Below are positions 35,763-43,223 of a DNA stretch of 64,000 nucleotides, in pieces (within the stretch, counting starts at the first letter, position 1; every line of letters begins with the position of its first letter). The notes below the pieces were generated by a model. That model was not told the origin of the DNA, ran no database searches, and was given only the letters and a program-made list of their open reading frames with translations. A program made the translations under genes and the position numbers. Origin of the DNA: Streptomyces flaveus (GTDB lineage Bacteria; Actinomycetota; Actinomycetes; Streptomycetales; Streptomycetaceae); NCBI RefSeq assembly GCF_014647675.1, contig NZ_BMPQ01000035.1, positions 25,513 to 89,512 on the forward strand, in the 5' to 3' direction.

Positions 35763-36929
35763 ATGCTGAACATCGCGGACACACTGCACCGCTGGTGCCG
35801 CGAGGCACGCCCCTTCGCCCTGGCCACCGTCGTCGACGTCACCGGAAGCGCACCCCTGCCGGTCGGTACGTCGGTCGCGGTGGACGAGGACGGCAACGCG
35901 GTCGGCAGCATCTCCGGCGGCTGTGTCGAGGGCGCGGTGTACGAGCTGTGCCGGCAGGTGCTGCGCGACCGCGGCGCCCCTCAGCGGGCCTGGTTCGGCT
36001 ACTCCGACGACGACGCCTTCGCCGTCGGCCTGACCTGCGGCGGCGAACTCGACGTCCTCGTCCAGCGCTTCGATTCCGCCGCGGATCCCCATCTCGCCAC
36101 CGCCTTGGACGACATCGTCCACGACAGGCCCACCGCCGTGGCGCAGGTCATCGACGGCCCGCACGACCTGGTGGGCCGCATGCTCTGCGTCCTCGCCGAC
36201 GGCACCGCCTCCTACGGGACCCTGGACGGAGGCCCGACGGACCGCGCGGTGACCGCACAGGCGGGCGCCCTGCTCCGCTCGGGACGTACCGCCCGCGTCG
36301 AACTGGGCTCAGACGCCGACACCTGCCCGGACCGGCTGTCCGTCCTCGTCCACGTGGCCGCGCCCCGCCCCCGCATGCTGATCTTCGGCGCCGTCGACTT
36401 CGCCGCCGCTCTCAGCCGGGCCGGGGCCTTCCTGGGCTACCGGGTCACCGTGTGCGACGCCCGGCCCGTCTTCGCCACGGCGGCCCGTTTCCCGTACGCG
36501 GACGAGGTCGTCGTCGACTGGCCCCACCGCTACCTGGAGAACACGGCCGTGGACACCCGTACCGCCGTATGCGTCCTCACCCACGACGCCAAGTTCGACA
36601 TCCCCCTGCTGCGGCTGGCCCTCGACCTGCCCGTCGGTTACGTCGGGGCCATGGGATCGCGCCGCACCCACGAACAGCGTCTCCGCCTCCTGCGCGAGGC
36701 GGGCATGTCCGACGAGCACATCGCCCGCCTGTGCTCCCCGATCGGCCTCGACCTCGGAGCTCACACGCCTGAGGAGACGGCCGTCTCCATCGCGGCGGAG
36801 ATCATCGCCTCCGCCAACCTCGGCAGCGGCCTGCCGCTCTCCCAAGGAACAGGCCCGATTCACCGTCCGGTGCCCGCTCCCCTGCCCACTCCGGCCGAAG
36901 CCCGGCCCCGCGCTCTCGCGGAGCCGTGA
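35763..36929 (+). CDS. XdhC family molybdenum-cofactor maturation factor (PaoD-like)
   Basis: This 388-residue protein contains the XdhC/CoxI N-terminal domain (ATVVDVTGSAPLPVGTSVAV, ISGGCVEGAVYE) and a C-terminal Rossmann domain (MLIFGAVDFAAALSRAGAFLGY, VGAMGSRRTHEQRL). Such proteins bind the molybdenum cofactor, help add the terminal sulphur and insert it into the apoenzyme before export. It follows the catalytic subunit by 141 bases on the same strand, exactly where PaoD sits in E. coli. Confidence 0.9.
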   Translation: MLNIADTLHRWCREARPFALATVVDVTGSAPLPVGTSVAVDEDGNAVGSISGGCVEGAVYELCRQVLRDRGAPQRAWFGYSDDDAFAVGLTCGGELDVLVQRFDSAADPHLATALDDIVHDRPTAVAQVIDGPHDLVGRMLCVLADGTASYGTLDGGPTDRAVTAQAGALLRSGRTARVELGSDADTCPDRLSVLVHVAAPRPRMLIFGAVDFAAALSRAGAFLGYRVTVCDARPVFATAARFPYADEVVVDWPHRYLENTAVDTRTAVCVLTHDAKFDIPLLRLALDLPVGYVGAMGSRRTHEQRLRLLREAGMSDEHIARLCSPIGLDLGAHTPEETAVSIAAEIIASANLGSGLPLSQGTGPIHRPVPAPLPTPAEARPRALAEP

Positions 36930-37047
36930 CCGACCGCTGTACCCGCCTGCTCGGCGGACCTCCGTAGGTGCGCAGCGCAGGAAGAAGTTCCGTGCCACCC
37001 AGAATCCGCCCAATCCGCCCCGGCCACGGGGCCCCATCCTTGGGAGA

Positions 37048-37923
37048 ATGGCTGACATGACTGGCAGCGCAGCCCACCATGAGCTGGGCGAATTCCTGAA
37101 GACCCGGCGCGCCGAGCTGACCCCCCGATCCGTCGGGCTGCCCGACTCGGGAGCGCCGCGCCGAGTACCCGGTCTGCGCCGGGAGGAAGTGGCCCTGCTG
37201 GCCGCGATCAGTACGGACTACTACACCCGGCTGGAACAGGGACGCATCGACGTGTCCGAGCCCGTGCTGGCGTCCCTCGCCCGCGTGCTGAAGCTCGATG
37301 ACGACCAGCGGGAGTACGCCTTCCAGCTGGCGGGCAAGGAGACCGGCCGCCTGCGCCGGCCCGAGGTGCAGGTCGTCAACGCGCAGTTGCAGCGACTGCT
37401 CGACGACCTCGGCTCCATCCCGGCCATGGTCCTCGGGCGCCAGATGGACGTCCTGGCGTGGAACGAGATGGGCGCCGCCCTGGTCGGGGACTTCGGGCAG
37501 ATTCCGGAGAAGGACCGCAACTACGCGAAGATGATCTTCTCCGACCGTATGAGGGGGCTCTACGCCGACTGGGAGGGCGCGGCCCTGCTCGCTGTTGCCC
37601 AACTGCGCATGGAGGTGGCCCGCGACCCCGACTCCCCGACGCTCGTCGCACTGGTCGAGGAGTTGTCGGAGCGGGACGCGGACTTCCGGCGGTGGTGGGC
37701 CGAGCACCACGTGGCGGCCCGACGGGTCGGCGCCAAGACGCTGAACCATCCGGTCGTCGGCGAACTCACCGTCGAATGGGACACCCTCACCTGCAGCACC
37801 GACCCCGATCAGCATCTGACCATCTGGACCGCCCCACCCGGCACGCCCACGCAGGAACGGCTGCGTCTTCTCGCGGCCTGGGTGGCTGACGGGCACTCGG
37901 TCGCCCCCGGCGCGGTGAGCTGA
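37048..37923 (+). CDS. Helix-turn-helix regulator, MmyB-like (paralogue)
   Basis: This 291-residue paralogue of the regulator at 30537 reads HELGEFLKTRRAELTPRSVGL, then RVPGLRREEVALLAAISTDYYTRLEQGR, and has the same MmyB-like domain with GRQMDVLAWNEMGAAL. The two proteins are alike over their entire length, which indicates duplication within the cluster. The next gene overlaps its stop (TGATG), so regulator and lipoprotein are translationally coupled. No copy of the 22-base operator lies before it, so it may bind a different site. Confidence 0.9.
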   Translation: MADMTGSAAHHELGEFLKTRRAELTPRSVGLPDSGAPRRVPGLRREEVALLAAISTDYYTRLEQGRIDVSEPVLASLARVLKLDDDQREYAFQLAGKETGRLRRPEVQVVNAQLQRLLDDLGSIPAMVLGRQMDVLAWNEMGAALVGDFGQIPEKDRNYAKMIFSDRMRGLYADWEGAALLAVAQLRMEVARDPDSPTLVALVEELSERDADFRRWWAEHHVAARRVGAKTLNHPVVGELTVEWDTLTCSTDPDQHLTIWTAPPGTPTQERLRLLAAWVADGHSVAPGAVS

Positions 37924-38549
37924 TGAGGGCGTCGCGTACGGGCTTCGACGACATGACCAGAACCAGTTCTTCCGTACCCGGGCAGCCGCGTCGAGCGCAT
38001 CGGGGTTTGGTGCTCTCGCTGGCCATGACCTTCGTGTTCGGCGTGGCAGCCTGCGGCAGCGATTCGGAAGGGACGGCTTCACCGAGCGCCGCGCCCACGA
38101 GTTCCTCGTCGTCCGGGTCGTCCGGGTCGTCCGGCGAGTCGGCCTCCGCTGCGGACTCCTCCTCGCCGAACCCGGACCAGTCGTCGAGCGACGGGACGCC
38201 GATCCGCGTCACCATCGGCGGCACGGTGCTCACGGGCCGGCTCTGGGACAACGCCACCGCTCGGGACCTGATCGAAAAGCTCCCGGTCACCGTGGAGTTC
38301 AGCGACCACCAGAACATGGAGAAGACGGGGCCGCTGCCCGAGGAGCTTTCCACGGAGGGCATGCCCGAGGGAGAGGACCCTCGCCCGCGGGACATCGGCT
38401 ACTACGCTCCGGGGGGCGACCTCGTCTTCTACTACGGCGACGTGGGCTACCACGACGGCATCCTGAGGATCGGTCGGTTCGACGGAGACATGGACGCGAT
38501 CGCTGACCAGGAGGACGGCTTCACCGCGAGGGTCGAGCCGGCCGGCTGA
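37923..38549 (+). CDS. Lipoprotein with cyclophilin-like domain
   Basis: The 208-residue protein starts with a lipoprotein signal ending in the lipobox GVAAC, followed by a Ser/Ala/Pro linker of about 45 residues. Its cyclophilin-like domain (IRVTIGGTVLTGRLWDNATA, LPVTVEFSDHQNMEKTGPLP, IGYYAPGGDLVFYYG, ILRIGRF) is clearly homologous to the cytoplasmic protein at 27914-28270. It would be anchored outside the membrane, the same side as the exported aldehyde oxidoreductase. The function is unknown. It is coupled to the preceding regulator. Confidence 0.85.
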   Translation: MRASRTGFDDMTRTSSSVPGQPRRAHRGLVLSLAMTFVFGVAACGSDSEGTASPSAAPTSSSSSGSSGSSGESASAADSSSPNPDQSSSDGTPIRVTIGGTVLTGRLWDNATARDLIEKLPVTVEFSDHQNMEKTGPLPEELSTEGMPEGEDPRPRDIGYYAPGGDLVFYYGDVGYHDGILRIGRFDGDMDAIADQEDGFTARVEPAG

Positions 38550-38683
38550 CCGTCGGTCCCGGGTGGGCCGAGCAGACCGTGGACCTCATCATGCCGTCCC
38601 CTTCCTTCCTCTTCCTTCCTCCGGCGGACGCCCATACCCTGACGCCCCGTCAGATAGTTCGCCAGAGTCAGGGAGGCCTCGGC

Positions 38684-39469
38684 ATGTCACTGCTCGCGGA
38701 CAGGACCGTGATCGTCTCGGGAGTCGGCGCCGGGCTCGGGCACCAGGTCGCGGCGGCCGTCGTACGGGACGGGGGCAACGCCGTGCTCGGGGCGCGTACG
38801 GAGGCGAATCTCGCCAAGGCCGCGGCGGAGATCGACCCCGACGGCACGCACACCGCCCACCGCCCGACCGACATCACCGACGAGGCCCAGTGCGAGGCGC
38901 TTGCCGCGCTCGCGGCCGAGCGGTTCGGGCGGCTCGACGCCGTCGTCCATGTCGCCGCCTGGGACAGTTACTTCGGCGGTCTCGCGGACGCGGACTTCGC
39001 CACCTGGCAGTCCGTCATCGACGTGAACCTGCTCGGCACGCTGCGGATGACCCGCGCCTGCCTGCCCGCGCTGAAGGAACACGGCGGGTCCGTGGTCTTC
39101 ATCGGGACGCAGTCGGCCGTCGCCGCCCCCACTCAGGTGCGGCAGATGGCGTACGCGGCCTCGAAGGGCGCCCTGACGAGCGCGATGTACTCCCTGGCAA
39201 GGGAGTTGGGCCCGCATCGCATACGGGTCAACACCGTGCTGCCGGGCTGGATGTGGGGGCCGCCGGTCGAGGCGTACGTCCAGTTCTCGGCGCATACGGA
39301 GGGCGTACCGGAGGCAGAAGTACGGGAGCGCCTCACGAGCCGCATGGCCCTGCCCGAGCTGGCCACCGACGGGGACGTGGCAGATGCCGCCGTGTTCCTG
39401 GCGTCCGATCGGGCTCGCGCCATCACCGGGCAGTCCTTGCTGGTGAACGCGGGGGAATTGATGCGTTAG
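38684..39469 (+). CDS. SDR-family oxidoreductase (classical)
   Basis: This 261-residue classical SDR has VIVSGVGAGLGHQVAAAV for cofactor binding, HVAAW in the NNAG position and YAASKGAL with catalytic Tyr and Lys. The downstream VNTVLPGWMWGPPVEAYV and final ITGQSLLVNAGELMR are also typical. It probably reduces or oxidises a carbonyl or hydroxyl group with NAD(P). GGGAGG is eight bases before ATG 38684; frames open further upstream were rejected for that reason. The symporter gene follows after 220 bases. Confidence 0.9.
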   Translation: MSLLADRTVIVSGVGAGLGHQVAAAVVRDGGNAVLGARTEANLAKAAAEIDPDGTHTAHRPTDITDEAQCEALAALAAERFGRLDAVVHVAAWDSYFGGLADADFATWQSVIDVNLLGTLRMTRACLPALKEHGGSVVFIGTQSAVAAPTQVRQMAYAASKGALTSAMYSLARELGPHRIRVNTVLPGWMWGPPVEAYVQFSAHTEGVPEAEVRERLTSRMALPELATDGDVADAAVFLASDRARAITGQSLLVNAGELMR

Positions 39470-39690
39470 GCCGCACGACCGGCCTCCGCACAGCCGGTCA
39501 TGGATGTGAATCCAGGTCATCAAGCAGAACTTTTTTGCTTCCTCTTGACCTGCCGGGCAGTTGTCGCCGCATACCCGCCGAACCCACGATGAGCGGGCAC
39601 TTCGCGGCCGCTTTGGCCTGCGCCGGTGAAGTGCCGTGCACGTCACTGCAGTTCAGCGCAGTTCACAAGGCGGATCGCGGGAGGGTGCAT

Positions 39691-41262
39691 ATGAACGGTC
39701 TCGACTGGACCGTGCTGATCGGCTACTTCGGTGTGATGGTCGCGATCGGCGTCTGGTCCCACAAACGCGTCGACAACGTCAGCGACTTCTTCACCGCAGG
39801 CGGCAAGATGCCGTGGTGGCTGTCCGGCATCTCGCACCACATGTCCGGCTACAGCGCGGTGATGTTCACGGGCTACGCGGCCATCGCCTATACGTACGGC
39901 GTCACTTCCTACGTCACCTGGTCCTTCCCCATCGCCATCGGTATCGCGATCGGCGCGAAACTCTTCGCACCCCGGCTCAACCGCGTGCGCGCACGGCTGC
40001 ACGTGTCCTCCCCGCTGGAGTATCTGAAGAACCGTTACAACCTGCCCACCCAGCAGGCTCTCGCCTGGTCCGGCGTACTGCTGAAGATCGTGGACGTCGG
40101 CGCCAAGTGGGCGGCGATCGCAACCCTGTTGTCGGTGTTCACCGGGGTCTCGCTCAACACGGGCATCCTCATCACCGGTGCGGTGACGGCCGTCTACTGC
40201 ACGGTCGGCGGTCTGTGGGCGGACGCGCTGACCGAACTCGGGCAGTTCATCATCCAGTTCGTCGCCGGTATCGCGATGCTGATCGCCGTCATGGTCGAGT
40301 TGAGCGGCTTCAGCACGCTGTGGAGCGTGTGGGACGAGCCCGCGCTCGACGGGCACGCCGAGCCGCTGGCCGGGCCGTACATGATGGTCTTCCTGATCGC
40401 GTACCTGTTCATCAAGACCTTCGAGTACAACGGCGGCATGTGGAACCAGGCCCAGCGCTACATGGCCACGGACTCCCCGAAGTCCGCGACGCGTTCGGCC
40501 GCCCTGTCCGCCGCTCTGTGGCTGATCTGGCCGCTGGTGCTGTTCTTCCCGATGTGGGTCGCGCCGCTGATCATCCAGACGGACGTGCCGGCGGACTCGT
40601 ACGCCCTGATGGCTGAACAGCTGCTGCCGCACGGCCTGTTGGGCCTGGTGATCGTGGGCTTCTTCTCGCACACGATGGCGATGTGTTCGTCGGACGCCAA
40701 CGCGATCGCCGCCGTCGTCACGCGCGACATCATGCCCGCGGTCTCGCGGAAGGTACGCCAGTGGGACACCCGGACCGGGCTGCTGGCCGCGCGCTGGGCC
40801 ACGCTGCTGTTCCTCGGTCTGTCGATGGCCATCGCGACGCAGGTCAACTCCGACTTCTTCGGCGACATCATCACGGTCGTCATCAGGTGGGTCGCAGGGC
40901 TCATGGGCCCGATCGCGATCCCGCTGATGCTCGGCCTGCTGCCGTGGTTCCGCAAGAGCGGGCCGACGGCCGCGCTGATCAGCTGGGGCGTCGGACTGGT
41001 GACGTTCTGGCTGGTCAACTACCCCATCCACTGGAACGTCGACGGCGGCGTCCCGCTCCAGTACCAGGTCTCGGTCCCGCTCGCCGTCTCGCTCGTCCTC
41101 TACATCCTCATCGGGTACGTGAAGCCGGAGGACACCCCGGAGCGGGACGCGGTCCTCGCGAAGATCAACAACGATGACGACGGCCCGGGTTCGGCGGCTG
41201 CGGCGATCCCGACTCCGGCGGGGGCGGCGGACGGCGTGGTGGGGGCGCCGGTCAAGGACTGA
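39691..41262 (+). CDS. Sodium:solute symporter family protein
   Basis: The 523-residue membrane protein has about thirteen helices and the look of the SSS family. The first helix is WTVLIGYFGVMVAIGVWSH, then FFTAGGKMPWWLSGISHHMSGYSAVMFTGYAAIAYTYG. Members import sugars, amino acids, organic acids or vitamins with sodium. The FFTAGG / WWLSG sequence resembles the sugar-transport branch, but the substrate is not assignable. The C-terminal tail is disordered. GGGAGG precedes ATG 39691. Confidence 0.88.
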   Translation: MNGLDWTVLIGYFGVMVAIGVWSHKRVDNVSDFFTAGGKMPWWLSGISHHMSGYSAVMFTGYAAIAYTYGVTSYVTWSFPIAIGIAIGAKLFAPRLNRVRARLHVSSPLEYLKNRYNLPTQQALAWSGVLLKIVDVGAKWAAIATLLSVFTGVSLNTGILITGAVTAVYCTVGGLWADALTELGQFIIQFVAGIAMLIAVMVELSGFSTLWSVWDEPALDGHAEPLAGPYMMVFLIAYLFIKTFEYNGGMWNQAQRYMATDSPKSATRSAALSAALWLIWPLVLFFPMWVAPLIIQTDVPADSYALMAEQLLPHGLLGLVIVGFFSHTMAMCSSDANAIAAVVTRDIMPAVSRKVRQWDTRTGLLAARWATLLFLGLSMAIATQVNSDFFGDIITVVIRWVAGLMGPIAIPLMLGLLPWFRKSGPTAALISWGVGLVTFWLVNYPIHWNVDGGVPLQYQVSVPLAVSLVLYILIGYVKPEDTPERDAVLAKINNDDDGPGSAAAAIPTPAGAADGVVGAPVKD

Positions 41263-41281
41263 CCTTCGTACGTACGGCAGT

Positions 41282-41315
41282 CGGGGCGTCCGCTCGTGTA
41301 CGGGCGGACGCCCCG
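41282..41315. terminator. Bidirectional hairpin between convergent genes
   Basis: CGGGGCGTCCGC and GCGGACGCCCCG form a perfect 12-bp stem with a ten-base loop, 20 bases after the symporter stop and 11 bases before the end of the opposing gene. It can serve both. Confidence 0.75.
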
Positions 41316-41325
41316 CGCCACCACC

Positions 41326-42441
41326 TCAGGCCCGCGGATACCGGGCCAGCCACCCCGGCGACGACTCGGCCGGTCCGTGCAGTGCGGGCCCCTGGGTCAT
41401 CTCCATCGCGAAGTCGTCGGCGAGGACGAGCATCGTGGGGCGGCCCTCCAGTTCGGCGAGCCAGGCCGGCGGGAGGGCCGTCTCGCCGTGCAGGGCGCCG
41501 AGGAGGGCGCCGGTGAGCGCTCCGGCGGCGCCCGAGGGGCCGCCGTGGTTCACCGAGAGGCACAGCCCGTGCCGGGTGTCCTCGCCGACCAGCGCGCAGT
41601 ACACGGCGACCGACAGCAGCCCCTCGGCCGTGCCCTCCCCGGCCAGCTCGTCGATCCGGGCCGGCGTGGGCATGCCCTGCCGTACGGCACCCAGCGCGTA
41701 CTGCAGGGCGTCGGTCACCGGCTGCTGCCCCGGCCAGTCGGCGAGCACCTGGAGCGAGCGCTGCACGGCGGCGTCGAGGCTCTCGCCGCGGGCGAGTCCG
41801 TGCACGATCAGGGCGTACGCGCCCGCCGACAGGTAGGCGGTGGGGTGACCGTGGGTCTGGGCCGCGCACTCGACGGCGAGCTGCATCACCAGTTGCGGCT
41901 CCCAGCCGACGAGCAGCCCGAAGGGCGCGGAACGGGCCGCGGCCTCGGGGCCCATCTCCTTCTGGTTCTTGGGTGCGTCCAGGGTGCCCATCATGTCGTC
42001 GGCGAAGCCGATCAGGCAGGCGCGGGCGGGGTCGCGGCGTGCGTACAGCCACTCCTCGCGGGCCAGCCAGCCGTCCTCCTTTCGGCGCTCGTCGGGACCC
42101 CAGTCGTGCTGCGTGGCGGCCCATCTGAGGTACGCGCGGTGCAGATCGGTCGGCGGGTGCCAGGCGCCCGTGTCCCGGCGGACCTGGGCGCGGATGAGGC
42201 CGTCGAGACTGAAGAGGGTGAGCTGGGTCAGATGCGTGACGGTGCCGCGTCTGCCATAGCCGAAGGGCAGGTCGACGACCCCCTCCGCGCCGTACGCCTC
42301 GCGGATCTCCTCCATCGAGAGCTCCCCGACCGGCGAGCCCAGCGCATCACCGAGGGCCGCGCCCAGCAGGGTGCCCCGCACCCGACTGCGGAAGTCCTGC
42401 TGCTCGACCCGCCCCCAGACGGCACCGGACGTCGCACCCAC
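41326..42441 (-). CDS. ADP-ribosylglycohydrolase-like protein without metal-binding motifs
   Basis: The 371-residue protein has the DraG/ARH fold signature (RVRGTLLGAALGDALGSPVG) and the family tail (GALLGALHGETALPPAWLAELEGR). Two metal-binding motifs are lost. The usual (S/T)DDTQ reads THLTQ in RRGTVTHLTQLTLFSLDGL, and the usual DSDST after NHSG reads NHGGPSGAAGAL. Without those Asp residues the two magnesium or manganese ions cannot bind, so it probably does not remove ADP-ribose and may instead bind ADP-ribose compounds. The GTG start has AGGAGG just upstream. Confidence 0.8.
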   Translation of the reverse strand: MGATSGAVWGRVEQQDFRSRVRGTLLGAALGDALGSPVGELSMEEIREAYGAEGVVDLPFGYGRRGTVTHLTQLTLFSLDGLIRAQVRRDTGAWHPPTDLHRAYLRWAATQHDWGPDERRKEDGWLAREEWLYARRDPARACLIGFADDMMGTLDAPKNQKEMGPEAAARSAPFGLLVGWEPQLVMQLAVECAAQTHGHPTAYLSAGAYALIVHGLARGESLDAAVQRSLQVLADWPGQQPVTDALQYALGAVRQGMPTPARIDELAGEGTAEGLLSVAVYCALVGEDTRHGLCLSVNHGGPSGAAGALTGALLGALHGETALPPAWLAELEGRPTMLVLADDFAMEMTQGPALHGPAESSPGWLARYPRA

Positions 42442-42617
42442 CGAAGCCTCCTGAAGATCCCATTCCGCACGGCTACCGTCCCGTACGGCTGACAGCTCAG
42501 CACTGTAATCGAACGGGAACAGTCGGTTGAGGGCCGGAACGGTTTGCGAATTCTGGGCGGGAACATGCGGTGGTGCGAGGTGCGCGTAACTCCGGAATCG
42601 GGCAGTGCGCCGTACGA

Positions 42618-43181
42618 CTACTCAACCACCCAAACCGTCGTCCCCGTCGTGCCGAAGTCCCAGATCGCGTCCCCGTCCGCCGCACGGGTGCGGATTCCGC
42701 CCGTTTCGACCTCGGTTGCGGGCGGCGGCGACGAGCCGTCCTCCGCGTTGGAGAAGGCGATCGAGACGCCGGAGCGGGTGGCGAAGTAGACGACGTTCTC
42801 GATGGCCACCCCGTCGTAGCCGGTCGCGGAGGCATTGCGGAACGTGACCGTGTAGGTGCCCGGCAGTGGGCTCACCGATCCCGGCCACACCGTGAACGTA
42901 CGGCGGGCGTCCTTGCCGGAGTCGACCAGCCACACCCGGCGCTGCTCCAGGGAGTAGACGATGCGCCGCCCCGTACCCGAGCCGTCCGGTACCGCCACCG
43001 GTGCGGACGGGCTCGGCGAGGCGGAGGGGCTCGCGGACGCCGTCGGCTTCGGCTGCGCCGCCTGTTCGGCGCGTACGGCCAGGGCGGCGACCACCACGAC
43101 GGCGCCGAGGGTCAGCGCCGTGATCCAGACCCACGGGGACAGCCGTCGTCGGGGCTGCCTTCGTCCGATGGGCACGGGCAC
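42618..43181 (-). CDS. Membrane-anchored L,D-transpeptidase-like protein, catalytic motif lost
   Basis: The 187-residue protein has one N-terminal membrane helix (WVWITALTLGAVVVVAALAV), a Ser/Pro linker and an exported YkuD-like domain. The domain starts RRIVYSLEQRRVWLVDSGK, continues with PGTYTVTFRN, and ends AIWDFGTTGTTVWVV. Active enzymes have S-H-G-C followed by a conserved R near the end; here the aligned residues read ETGGIRT, so the catalytic Cys and the conserved His are missing. It probably binds cell wall or protein rather than crosslinks it. It begins 42 bases after fbiC and may be cotranscribed. Confidence 0.75.
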   Translation of the reverse strand: MPVPIGRRQPRRRLSPWVWITALTLGAVVVVAALAVRAEQAAQPKPTASASPSASPSPSAPVAVPDGSGTGRRIVYSLEQRRVWLVDSGKDARRTFTVWPGSVSPLPGTYTVTFRNASATGYDGVAIENVVYFATRSGVSIAFSNAEDGSSPPPATEVETGGIRTRAADGDAIWDFGTTGTTVWVVE

Positions 43182-43223
43182 GCACCTCCTCCCCCTGCTC
43201 GGTGGGACAGCTCAGTCCACGTC

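Noticed and set aside
33147..36164. A 1,005-codon open frame on the minus strand
   Set aside because: It runs opposite the FAD and molybdenum subunit genes and xdhC-like gene. It has the His/Gly/Val/Arg-rich composition of antisense GC-rich frames and no domain motif.
36930..37047. A third copy of the 22-base operator before the second MmyB-type regulator
   Set aside because: The sequence CATCCTTGGGAGAATGG resembles part of the block but lacks the second arm.
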